This document shows, piece after piece, positions 1 through 5,799 of a stretch of DNA of 5,865 nt. The notes below the pieces were generated by a model. That model was not told the origin of the DNA and searched no databases. It saw only the letters and a program-made list of their open reading frames with translations. The stretch spans positions 9,853 to 15,717 of the forward strand of contig DKBC01000354.1 in the NCBI GenBank assembly GCA_002451065.1. Direction: 5' to 3'. A program made the translations under genes and the position numbers. Position 1 is the stretch's first letter. Each line of letters begins with the position of its first letter. Origin of the DNA: Betaproteobacteria bacterium UBA6910 (GTDB lineage: Bacteria; Pseudomonadota; Gammaproteobacteria; Burkholderiales; UBA6910).

Positions 1-290
1 AGCAGCAGATGCTCGCCATCGGCCGCTCCCTCATGAGCCGACCCAGACTGCTGCTCCTGGACGAGCCCAGCATGGGGCTGGCGCCCATCATGGTGCAGAG
101 AATATTTGAAACCATCCTGCGCGTAGCGCGCGAGGGCGTCACGGTACTGCTGGTCGAGCAGAACGCCAAACTGGCGCTGGAAGCCAGTGACCGCGGCTAC
201 GTCATGGAGAGCGGCCTGATTACCTTGTCGGATTCGGCCGAAAATCTCTTGACGAACGAAAAAGTCCGTCAGGCGTATCTGGGCGAATAG
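1..290 (+). CDS. livF: LivF-type branched-chain amino-acid ABC transporter ATPase, C-terminal fragment
   Basis: This is the 3' end of a gene that begins before the window; the reading frame starts at base 3 and stops with TAG at 288-290. The 95 visible residues begin with QQMLAIGR, the tail of the ABC signature (usually LSGGEQQ). Walker B with its catalytic glutamate follows (LLLLDEPSMGLAP), then the switch-histidine region in the form LLVEQNA. VEQN in place of the usual histidine, together with a C-terminus ending AYLGE, is typical of LivF, one of the two cytoplasmic ATPases that energise high-affinity leucine/isoleucine/valine uptake (LivFGHMK/J). Some relatives carry urea or aromatic acids instead, so the substrate is not certain. 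Walker A lies outside the window. The next gene begins 11 bp downstream on the same strand, so the two may be cotranscribed. Confidence 0.9.
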   Translation, partial: QQMLAIGRSLMSRPRLLLLDEPSMGLAPIMVQRIFETILRVAREGVTVLLVEQNAKLALEASDRGYVMESGLITLSDSAENLLTNEKVRQAYLGE

Positions 291-301
291 CCGCCACCCC
301 C

Positions 302-1513
302 GTGCCCGGAACGCTGGAAGACCTCATTCGATCTCTCGGCGCCGCCGCCGGTGAATGCTTCCGCGTGCGTTTCGCCGACGGCTCGGACTGGCAGAGTACG
401 GAAGGCGCCCCGCTGTTCACCATCGCCTTCAACAGTCGCGCCGCCGAACGCCGCGCCCTCCTTCTGGGCCACACCGGCCTCCTGGAGTCTTATTTCGAAG
501 GAAGCGCCGACGTGGAGGGGGACTTCGCCGCCGCGTTCCGCGTCGGCATGCAAAGCCGGTTCGACCGGCGCCCCAACTGGCTGGTGTGGGCACGGAATCA
601 GTGGCACGAGTTGACCCGCTCCAACCGCACGATCGCTCAGGCTAAAGTCAATGCCCGTTTCCATTACGGACTGGGCGCCGATTTTTACCGCCATTGGCTG
701 GACCAGGATCTGATGATGTACACCTGCGCCTACTGGAAAGAGGGCACGGGCACGCTGGAAGAAGCCCAGCGCAACAAGGTCGAGCACGTGTGCCGCAAGC
801 TGCGGCTTCAGCCAGGAGAGAGCGTGGTGGACATCGGCACCGGGTTTGGCGGATTCATGTTCCACGCCGTCGAGCATCACGGAATTCACGGCAGCGCGCT
901 CAATACCACCACCGAGCAGGTGGAGTGGCTGAAGTCCGAGGTGGCGCGCCGAGGATTGGCGGAGCGCATCCGGGTGCGCGAAGCGGATTTTCGCGAGGTG
1001 GACCAGGAATACGACAAAGTGGTTTCCATCGGCGTCCTCGAGCATGCCGGCCGCGACCAGCTTGCCGAGGTCATCAAGGCCCACGCGGACTTTCTTAAGC
1101 CCGGCGGCCTGGGAATGCTCCATTTCATCGGCCACGTCGGCACGAGGGATACCGAGTACTACATCCGGAAATACGTGTTCCCGGGGGGCTGGATCCCGAG
1201 CCTGGCGGAAGCGATCAGCAAGATGGAACGCTGTGGCCTGGAGATCGTGGATGTCGAGAACCTGAGACGCCATTATGCGCCGACCCTGAACGCCTGGGCC
1301 GAGCGCTTCGACGGCAGTTGGGAGAAGATCCGGGCGCTGGATCCCGGGAAATTCGACGAGCGGTTCCGGCGCGTCTGGCGCACCTATCTCTATTCCTGCG
1401 CGGAAATGTTCGGGTCCCCGGCGGGACGGACACACCTGTTCCAGATCGTGTTCAGCAAGGGGAACACCACTGCGGCGGGTTACCCCATGAGCCGTCGCTT
1501 TCTCTATGAATGA
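302..1513 (+). CDS. Cyclopropane-fatty-acyl-phospholipid synthase family SAM methyltransferase
   Basis: This 403-residue protein belongs to the CFA synthase family (E. coli Cfa is 382 residues). The family transfers a methyl or methylene group from S-adenosylmethionine to the double bond of a phospholipid acyl chain at the membrane surface. Visible motifs are HYGLGADFY (121-129), YTCAYW (140-145), SAM motif I VVDIGTGFGG (175-184), VSIGVLEHAG (241-250), MLHFIGH (272-278), YVFPGG (291-296) and HYAPTLNAW (324-332). By alignment from memory, C142, E247, H274 and Y325 match the bicarbonate-binding active-site residues of E. coli Cfa, so the enzyme looks intact. The GTG start at 302 is chosen because the next in-frame ATG is at residue 83; no Shine-Dalgarno is visible, which leaves the start less certain. 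The gene lies 11 bp after livF. It could make cyclopropane rings or, given the DHCR24-like flavoprotein nearby, a 10-methylene or methyl-branched product (TmsB/UfaM type). The sequence alone does not decide between them. Confidence 0.9.
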   Translation: MPGTLEDLIRSLGAAAGECFRVRFADGSDWQSTEGAPLFTIAFNSRAAERRALLLGHTGLLESYFEGSADVEGDFAAAFRVGMQSRFDRRPNWLVWARNQWHELTRSNRTIAQAKVNARFHYGLGADFYRHWLDQDLMMYTCAYWKEGTGTLEEAQRNKVEHVCRKLRLQPGESVVDIGTGFGGFMFHAVEHHGIHGSALNTTTEQVEWLKSEVARRGLAERIRVREADFREVDQEYDKVVSIGVLEHAGRDQLAEVIKAHADFLKPGGLGMLHFIGHVGTRDTEYYIRKYVFPGGWIPSLAEAISKMERCGLEIVDVENLRRHYAPTLNAWAERFDGSWEKIRALDPGKFDERFRRVWRTYLYSCAEMFGSPAGRTHLFQIVFSKGNTTAAGYPMSRRFLYE

Positions 1514-1533
1514 GTCCCGCCCGGGCGCCCTCC

Positions 1534-1558
1534 CCGGCCCCGGAGATCCGGGGACCGG
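1534..1558. terminator. GC-rich hairpin between convergent genes, possible bidirectional terminator
   Basis: The arms CCGG + CCCCGG (1534-1543) pair with CCGGGG + CCGG (1548-1553 and 1555-1558) around an AGAT loop, with one bulged A at 1554. It lies 20 bp after the methyltransferase stop and 33 bp past the stop of the convergent small minus-strand gene. There is no T-tract on either side, so it is not a classical intrinsic terminator. It could act as a 3' stability hairpin or as part of a Rho-dependent end. Confidence 0.4.
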
Positions 1559-1591
1559 AGAGCGCGCCACGGCCTTCCTTGGATTGCCGGC

Positions 1592-1957
1592 TCATCGGGC
1601 GGTAGCCAGGGGGCCCTTGACGGGATGCGCAGCCGAGGAGATCCCCAGAATCTGGCGCCGCGCCAACTCCCGATGATCGAAGGGCGCCTGGGCCAGGCCC
1701 TGGAAAGGCGCGGGATTGGCGGGGAGGCTCCGGCCAAGGATCACGGACCGGGCCCGTTCGGCGCTGGCCAGTGTCGCCCCGTCCACGACGGCGGCCGAGG
1801 TCACCGGCTCGCCCCGCCAGGTTCCCAGGATCTGGGCGCGCGCCACTTCCCGGGTATCCAGAGCGCCTTCGGCAGAAGCCGACAGGGGACTGAAAGCCGC
1901 TGCCAAGAAGATAGAAAGGACGACAGCAGGACTGAACGCATGGATCTTCTGCAACAT
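1592..1957 (-). CDS. Small secreted protein of three 30-residue repeats, unknown function
   Basis: The 121-residue protein starts at the ATG read from 1957 down. AAGGAG lies 7 nt upstream, which decides against an upstream in-frame ATG at 2023. Residues 1-29 form a classical Sec signal peptide: basic MLQK, a hydrophobic stretch from about 10 to 22, and an ASA cleavage site before E30. The mature chain is one residue, then three consecutive 30-residue units (31-60, 61-90, 91-120), then a final R. Each unit has the same core at the same phase: REVARAQILG (36-45), AERARSVILG (66-75) and RELARRQILG (96-105). There is no cysteine, so neither a lipoprotein nor a disulfide is suggested. Export to the periplasm or outside is inferred. 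Short exported proteobacterial proteins with repeated A-R-x-x-I-L-G-like cores are familiar to me, but I know of no function for them. The gene diverges from the TetR-flavoprotein operon and converges on the methyltransferase gene. Confidence 0.82.
   Translation of the reverse strand: MLQKIHAFSPAVVLSIFLAAAFSPLSASAEGALDTREVARAQILGTWRGEPVTSAAVVDGATLASAERARSVILGRSLPANPAPFQGLAQAPFDHRELARRQILGISSAAHPVKGPLATAR
1598..1867 (-). repeat. Three degenerate 90-bp in-gene tandem repeats
   Basis: The units are 1778-1867, 1688-1777 and 1598-1687, each encoding 30 residues with the core R-E-x-A-R-x-x-I-L-G at the same phase (core codons at 1823-1852, 1733-1762 and 1643-1672). Identity is clearest in the core and low outside it, pointing to old duplications kept for the protein motif rather than recent slippage. 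Confidence 0.7.
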
Positions 1958-2028
1958 GGTTGATCTCCTTAAAGGTTGGCTTGTTCCGGTGGGTGCCCCC
2001 TTGGACACCTCACCGATGCCCACAGAGG

Positions 2029-2034
2029 TATAAT
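2029..2034 (+). promoter_or_regulatory. Perfect TATAAT -10 element of the tetR-flavoprotein promoter
   Basis: TATAAT matches the sigma-70 -10 consensus exactly. No good -35 is found at 16-18 bp; the best TTGACA-like hexamer is TTGGAC at 2001-2006, 22 bp away, which is too far for a standard promoter. Transcription would begin near 2041. On the other strand the same bases read TTATAC (2028-2033), with only weak -35 matches, so a divergent promoter for the small secreted protein is possible. Confidence 0.5.
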
Positions 2035-2053
2035 GTGAGCATGGTTCACATTA
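2031..2053. promoter_or_regulatory. Inverted-repeat operator, TAATGTGA-N7-TCACATTA
   Basis: Perfect 8-bp arms at 2031-2038 and 2046-2053 flank a 7-bp centre. The site overlaps the -10 box and the expected transcription start, so a bound dimer would block RNA polymerase. A further copy of the half-site, ATGTGAGC, occurs at 2063-2070, exactly 30 bp from the first copy at 2033-2040. The most likely binder is the TetR protein encoded just downstream, acting as an autorepressor. The arms contain TGTGA and TCACA as in CRP sites, but the 7-bp spacing differs from the usual 6 for CRP. Confidence 0.65.
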
Positions 2054-2151
2054 AACCAGGAGATGTGAGCGGCGTCAACATATATTTCGTAGCGCATGCT
2101 GCGCCCATTACGGCGGGTCAACCATTCCCCCAAGCGCTCCAGGAGCCATGA
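2041..2151 (+). CDS. Possible 36-residue leader peptide ahead of tetR
   Basis: An ATG at 2041 opens a 36-codon frame (beginning MVHIKPGDVSG) whose TGA at 2149-2151 overlaps the tetR ATG in an ATGA junction. The ATG falls 6 nt after the TATAAT box, where the transcript is expected to start, so it would be read as a leaderless message. No Shine-Dalgarno suits this ATG. The peptide has no recognisable domain or membrane segment. The frame contains the operator and an AT-rich patch, so it may simply be untranslated leader. Coupled translation into tetR, whose own ribosome site is poorly spaced, is the main argument in its favour. Confidence 0.25.
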   Translation: MVHIKPGDVSGVNIYFVAHAAPITAGQPFPQALQEP

Positions 2152-2786
2152 AAGCCCGAAAGCCACGCGCCGCCTACCACCACGGCGACCTGCGCAGCGC
2201 CTTGGTTGAGCGCGCTCTCGCCCATCTGTCCCACGCCGGCCTCGAGGAACTCAGCCTTCGTGGACTGGCGGCCGAGATCGGGGTCTCGCCGTCCGCCGCC
2301 TACCGCCATTTCGAGCATCGGGAGTCGCTGCTCGCGGAACTGGCCCGGCTGGGGTTCACTCGGCTCGCGGACGTCATGGAAAGCGAAGTGTCCCTTGCCG
2401 CCGACGGCCCCGCCAAACGCCTCTCCGCGTTGTCGCGCAGCTACGTCCGGTTCGCGCTCCAAAACCCTCAGCTCTACCGACTAATGTTCGGTGCCCAGCG
2501 CGTCGAGAAGTCGCGGTATCCCGAATTGAATGCGGAAGCTAAGCGGGCGTTCGGCGTGTTGTCCCAAGTCGTGGGCTCATTGCCGCTGTCCCCTCCCCCG
2601 CCCGACCAGGTGCGGTATGCGATCACCATGGGCTGCTGGGCCCTGGTGCACGGGCTTGTCTCCCTGCGCATCGACGCCCTGACCGTGGACATGTCCGAGG
2701 AGGCGTTCGGGAATCTGGTCGAGACGGCGCTCGATGAACTGTTACCGAAACGGCTGATCGATGCCGGCCCGCGCGGCCGAGGCTGA
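2148..2786 (+). CDS. TetR-family transcriptional regulator with WHG C-terminal domain
   Basis: This 212-residue protein has a TetR N-terminal DNA-binding domain: YHHGDLR (10-16), then a helix-turn-helix across about 33-57 with GVSPSAAYRHF as turn and recognition helix. The C-terminal ligand-binding and dimerisation domain contains W164, H168 and G169 in CWALVHG, the signature of the WHG subfamily. Such proteins usually repress their own and neighbouring genes until a small, often hydrophobic or acyl ligand binds; the ligand here is unknown. AGGAG lies only 2 nt before the ATG, closer than normal, and the ATG overlaps the stop of an upstream 36-codon frame. The stop is 3 bp before the flavoprotein start, so the two are almost certainly cotranscribed. 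The inverted repeat at 2031-2053 is the natural candidate operator. A link to lipid chemistry is inferred from neighbours only. Confidence 0.92.
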   Translation: MKARKPRAAYHHGDLRSALVERALAHLSHAGLEELSLRGLAAEIGVSPSAAYRHFEHRESLLAELARLGFTRLADVMESEVSLAADGPAKRLSALSRSYVRFALQNPQLYRLMFGAQRVEKSRYPELNAEAKRAFGVLSQVVGSLPLSPPPPDQVRYAITMGCWALVHGLVSLRIDALTVDMSEEAFGNLVETALDELLPKRLIDAGPRGRG

Positions 2787-2789
2787 ACC

Positions 2790-4118
2790 ATGAGCGACTT
2801 CGAAAAACGCAGGGAATGGCTGGCCCGAGAACTCGCTTCGGGCTCGGGCCCCCTCGGGCTGCGCAAGGACACCTCGAATCTGTTCCGGGATCGGCAGCGG
2901 GTGCGCAAGCGGCGTTTGGACCTGCGCCATTTCAATCACGTCCTCAAGGTGGATCGGGAACGTGGGTGGCTGGACGCGGAAGCCATGATCACCTACGAGG
3001 ACCTGACGGCCGCCTGCCTGATGTGCGGAGTCATGCCGGCCGTGGTTCCTCAGCTCAAGACCATTACCCTGGGCGGCGCGGTCTCCGGCGTGGGCATAGA
3101 GGCAACCTCCTTCCGCCGCGGACTGGTGCACCACACCGTGATGGAGATGGAAATTCTGCTTCCCGACGGCCGGGTCGTGGTCGCCACGCCCTACAACGAA
3201 CACGAGGATCTTTTCTACGGCTTCCCCAACTCCTACGGAACCCTGGGCTACGCGTTGCGGGTCAAGGCGCGGACCTTGCCGGTCAAGCCCTATGTTCAGG
3301 TGGAGCATATCCCTTTTGCCGACCCCGCCACCTTCTTCGTGGACCTCGAAGCCACGTGCACCTCCGACGCGGATTTCGTGGACGGCGTGGCATTCGGGCG
3401 CGACGAGCTCTACTTGAACGTCGGTCGCTTTGTGGACGAAGCACCGTTCACCAGCGATTACACCTACGAAAATATCTACTATCGCTCGATCCGGGAAAAG
3501 CCTGTCGATTACCTTACCGCACATGACTATCTTTGGCGGTGGGACACGGACTGGTTCTGGTGCTCAAAAAACCTGCTGGCCCAGAATCCGCTGGTGCGGC
3601 GACTCTACGGCCGTTCCGGCCTGAACTCCCGGACCTATGCGCGGCTCATGCGGTGGAATAGCCGCATCGGACTGACCCGCCTCCTGGACCGTCTCCGCGG
3701 ATTGCATCCCGAATCAGTGATCCAGGATGTGGACATTCCGGTGGCGAACGCAGGCAAGTTCCTAGACTTCTTTCACGACCATATCGGGATACTCCCGATC
3801 TGGATCTGTCCGGCGCGCTTTCGGGGCGAGAGTCGCTTTCCGCTGTTTCCCATGGACCCGATGACCCTCTACATCAACTTCGGGTTCTGGGACGTGGTGC
3901 GAACCCGAGAACCGCTTTCCCGCGGGCATTTCAACCGGATGGTGGAGCGCACGGTGCGGGACCTGGGCGGCATCAAGTCTCTCTACTCCGACAGCTACTT
4001 TTCGGAGGAAGAGTTTTGGCGCACCTACGACAAGGCGGCCTACCACGCGCTGAAGTCCCGCTATGACCCGGAGCATCAGCTCCTTGACCTGTACGAGAAA
4101 TGCGTGCTGGGGCGCTGA
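2790..4118 (+). CDS. FAD-linked oxidoreductase, DHCR24-like (candidate TmsA/UfaD-type fatty-acid enzyme)
   Basis: This 442-residue flavoprotein has the PCMH/FAD_binding_4 fold in its first 165 residues or so: TLGGAVSGVGIEATSFRRG (93-111) and SYGTLGY (148-154) are FAD-contact motifs. The rest follows the DHCR24 (delta-24-sterol reductase) family closely, with QDVDIP (312-317), LPIWICP (335-341), SLYSDSY (397-403), EEEFW (406-410) and a C-terminal LYEKC (434-438), similar in order and spacing to human DHCR24 recalled from memory. The family reduces or forms C-C double bonds in lipids. There is no signal peptide and no convincing membrane helix, so cytoplasmic or membrane-peripheral action is likely. 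The start ATG is 3 bp after the tetR stop with only a weak GAGG-like ribosome site, which suggests translational coupling. With a CFA-type methyltransferase 1.3 kb upstream, reduction or desaturation of a methylated acyl chain is a reasonable guess. A sterol or hopanoid role is less likely, as no sterol genes are visible. Confidence 0.88.
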   Translation: MSDFEKRREWLARELASGSGPLGLRKDTSNLFRDRQRVRKRRLDLRHFNHVLKVDRERGWLDAEAMITYEDLTAACLMCGVMPAVVPQLKTITLGGAVSGVGIEATSFRRGLVHHTVMEMEILLPDGRVVVATPYNEHEDLFYGFPNSYGTLGYALRVKARTLPVKPYVQVEHIPFADPATFFVDLEATCTSDADFVDGVAFGRDELYLNVGRFVDEAPFTSDYTYENIYYRSIREKPVDYLTAHDYLWRWDTDWFWCSKNLLAQNPLVRRLYGRSGLNSRTYARLMRWNSRIGLTRLLDRLRGLHPESVIQDVDIPVANAGKFLDFFHDHIGILPIWICPARFRGESRFPLFPMDPMTLYINFGFWDVVRTREPLSRGHFNRMVERTVRDLGGIKSLYSDSYFSEEEFWRTYDKAAYHALKSRYDPEHQLLDLYEKCVLGR

Positions 4119-4121
4119 TCC

Positions 4122-4164
4122 GCGCCGGGGGGATGCCAGCAGGATCCTCTCCGTCCCCCGGCGC
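4122..4164 (+). terminator. Strong hairpin just after the flavoprotein gene
   Basis: GCGCCGGGGG (4122-4131) pairs perfectly with CCCCCGGCGC (4155-4164), giving a 10-bp GC stem around a 23-nt loop that begins 4 nt after the stop codon. No T-tract follows, so it is either an atypical terminator or a 3' end-protecting structure for the tetR-flavoprotein mRNA. Confidence 0.5.
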
Positions 4165-4190
4165 CACGGCGCACACGGTCATTCCAAAAG

Positions 4191-4218
4191 TGGCATATTT
4201 AACCCAGGCGGTATGCCA
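4191..4218. promoter_or_regulatory. Inverted repeat TGGCATA-N14-TATGCCA upstream of the 4290 gene
   Basis: Perfect 7-bp arms at 4191-4197 and 4212-4218 are offset by 21 bp, about two helical turns, so both halves face the same side of DNA. The site lies roughly 70-100 bp upstream of the next gene's start in a locally AT-richer stretch, which fits an operator or activator site. No convincing -35/-10 pair could be found beside it, and a chance repeat or RNA hairpin remains possible. Confidence 0.35.
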
Positions 4219-4289
4219 AACGCCGTTGCAACCCACGTGGCCTTCCGTTAAGGTTGGCTCACAACACGTTAAAAAGGGGGCACCGGGTC

Positions 4290-4787
4290 GTGGACATGAC
4301 CGCGGTCTATGCCAAGACCGCCAAGGGCCAGGAGGAGATCTCGGCCCGCACCTACAAGCTGCCGCAGAAGCTCAGGCTGGTACTGATCCTGGTGGACGGC
4401 AAGCTCAGCGTCGCCGCCCATCGGGAAAAAGCCGGCGCGCTGGGCGACGTGATCGCTTACCTGGAAGAGCTGGAGCGCGGGGGATTCATCGAAGCACTGG
4501 CCCCCGCGCGGGTGATGCCCTCGGCGTCGGCTGCGCCCACGTCACCCGGTACCGGGCCCGCGCCGGCCGCTGCCCTTCAGCTTCCCGATTTGAAGAAGAA
4601 TCTCAACCGGGTGATCCACGATTATCTCGGTCCCGACGGCGACATGTTCACCGAGAAGATCGAGAAGTGCCGCACCCGCGAAGAAGTGCGCTCGTACTAT
4701 GAATCGGTTCAGATCGCCTTTCGTGAAATTCTGGGCAAGCGGCGGTCCGAGGAGCTTCACGCAAAGTGCTCCGCCTGGCTCGCCTGA
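4290..4787 (+). CDS. Conserved-looking hypothetical protein with winged-helix-like N-terminus
   Basis: I cannot assign a function. The preferred start is GTG at 4290, with AGGGGG at 4275-4280 about 9 nt upstream, giving 165 residues; ATG at 4296 (163 residues) and TTG at 4254 (177) are alternatives. Residues 5-68 (AVYAKTAKGQEEI, LRLVLILVDGK, LGDVIAYLEELERGGFI) resemble in rhythm a small winged helix: a strand-helix start, an I-x-V-D-G turn, and a final helix ending E-R-G-G-F-I. Residues 71-98 form a Pro/Ala/Ser-rich flexible linker. Residues 99-165 form a second, mainly helical module with DYLGPDGDMF (111-120) and a charged region, EKIEKCRTREEVRSYY (122-137). There is no signal peptide or membrane segment, so it is likely cytoplasmic. 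A regulatory role is only a suggestion from the N-terminal shape. The gene converges on hemF with 21 bp between the stops. Confidence 0.75.
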   Translation: MDMTAVYAKTAKGQEEISARTYKLPQKLRLVLILVDGKLSVAAHREKAGALGDVIAYLEELERGGFIEALAPARVMPSASAAPTSPGTGPAPAAALQLPDLKKNLNRVIHDYLGPDGDMFTEKIEKCRTREEVRSYYESVQIAFREILGKRRSEELHAKCSAWLA

Positions 4788-4808
4788 GCGATCGGCTCCC
4801 GAGCCCCC

Positions 4809-5714
4809 TTAGCGAAGCGCAATCCAGTCTTTTCCCGTCAGAAAGTCCGTGTAGAGCTTGTCCTCCGGCGTTCCCGGCGCGGGTTTCCAGTCGTAGCGCC
4901 ACTTCACGACCGGCGGCATGGACATCAATATGGACTCGGTCCTCCCGCCCGACTGAAGTCCGAACAGCGTCCCCCGGTCAAAGACCAGATTAAACTCCAC
5001 ATACCGGCCACGCCGGTATGCCTGGAAATCGCGTTCCCGCTCTCCGTAGGGCAGGCCCTGGCGGCGCTCGACGATGGGCACATAGGCCGGCAGGAAATGG
5101 TCGCCGACGCTCTCAATGAGATTGAAGCAGTGCTCGAAGCCGCCCTGGTTCAGATCATCGCAGAAGATGCCGCCGATGCCCCGGGGCTCCCGGCGGTGTT
5201 TGAGGTAGAAGTACTCGTCGCACCATTTCTTGAAGCGCGGGTAGTAGTCCGGACCGAACGGGGTGAGCGCATTCTTGCACATCTGGTGGAAGTGCACCGC
5301 GTCGTCCTCGAACCCATAGTAGGGCGTCATATCCATGCCGCCTCCAAACCACCATGCCGGGTCAGCGCCATCCCTCAGGGCAACGAAGAAGCGCACGTTG
5401 AGGTGGGTCGTGGGGACGTAGGGATTGCGCGGATGCAGCACCAGGGAGACGCCCATGGCCTCGAAGCGCCGCCCCGCGAGGTCCGGCCTCGCCGCGGTGG
5501 CGGATGGTGGCAGCCCGGGGCCGAACACGTGGGAGAAATTGACGCCCCCACGCTCCATCACCTCGCCTTCCTCGATGACACAGGAAAGGCCGCCTCCGCC
5601 CCCGGCACGCTCCCAGCCGTCGCGACGGAAACTGCGGCCGTCCAGCTGCTCTAGGCGCTCCACGATGAGTTCCTGAAGCTCGAGCAGGAACTCCTTGACC
5701 TTGCCTGTATCCAT
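4809..5714 (-). CDS. hemF: Oxygen-dependent coproporphyrinogen III oxidase
   Basis: This 301-residue protein (E. coli HemF is 299) catalyses the O2-dependent oxidative decarboxylation of two propionates of coproporphyrinogen III to vinyl groups, giving protoporphyrinogen IX in cytoplasmic haem synthesis. Family signatures are intact: NFSHVFG (59-65), [18 protein letters not shown] (93-110), [15 protein letters not shown] (121-135), HFHQ (141-144), [10 protein letters not shown] (179-188), [12 protein letters not shown] (238-249) and a C-terminal DWIALR. The conserved histidines at 62, 94, 104, 143 and 173 are all present. The start ATG (5712-5714) is supported by alignment of [10 protein letters not shown] with the family N-terminus and by AGAGG about 10 nt upstream. 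It follows tsaC on the same strand with an 85-bp gap, a neighbourhood close to the pseudomonad tsaC/qor/hemF/aroE region. Use of HemF rather than HemN fits growth in oxygen. Confidence 0.97.
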   Translation of the reverse strand: MDTGKVKEFLLELQELIVERLEQLDGRSFRRDGWERAGGGGGLSCVIEEGEVMERGGVNFSHVFGPGLPPSATAARPDLAGRRFEAMGVSLVLHPRNPYVPTTHLNVRFFVALRDGADPAWWFGGGMDMTPYYGFEDDAVHFHQMCKNALTPFGPDYYPRFKKWCDEYFYLKHRREPRGIGGIFCDDLNQGGFEHCFNLIESVGDHFLPAYVPIVERRQGLPYGERERDFQAYRRGRYVEFNLVFDRGTLFGLQSGGRTESILMSMPPVVKWRYDWKPAPGTPEDKLYTDFLTGKDWIALR

Positions 5715-5799
5715 TTCGAAAAGCCTCTGCTCCAGCCAGTGGCTGCGTCCGGCCGGGCAGGTTTCGCCACAGGCCGGCCGCGCCCCGGGAGTCGCGTAA

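Noticed and set aside
269..1570. A 433-codon open frame on the minus strand opposite the methyltransferase gene
   Set aside because: Long antisense frames are expected opposite GC-rich genes. Its protein has no recognisable motif, whereas the plus strand carries a full set of CFA-synthase motifs.
1625..1963. A 112-codon plus-strand frame over the small secreted protein
   Set aside because: The minus-strand gene has a strong Shine-Dalgarno, a signal peptide and phased repeats. The plus-strand frame has no ribosome site or recognisable feature.
2031..2053. CRP (cAMP receptor protein) binding site
   Set aside because: The TGTGA and TCACA halves are separated by 7 bp, not the 6 bp CRP requires, and the site sits on the -10 box next to a TetR gene, so a TetR operator is the better reading.
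2742..3524. A 260-codon minus-strand frame inside the flavoprotein gene
   Set aside because: It is a shadow of the DHCR24-like gene, whose FAD motifs and C-terminal family motifs lie on the plus strand in one continuous frame.
4191..4218. Sigma-54 (-24/-12) promoter suggested by TGGCAT
   Set aside because: The GC element is absent at the required spacing on either strand (CC or GG is found where GC should be).
5097..5654. A 185-codon plus-strand frame opposite hemF
   Set aside because: hemF is unambiguous by conserved motifs along its whole length; this frame is a composition shadow.
5749..5777. CCGGCC/GGCCGG inverted repeat between tsaC and hemF as a terminator
   Set aside because: The 6-bp stem with a 17-nt loop is in very GC-rich DNA, has no T-tract, and is the kind of repeat expected by chance in this composition.
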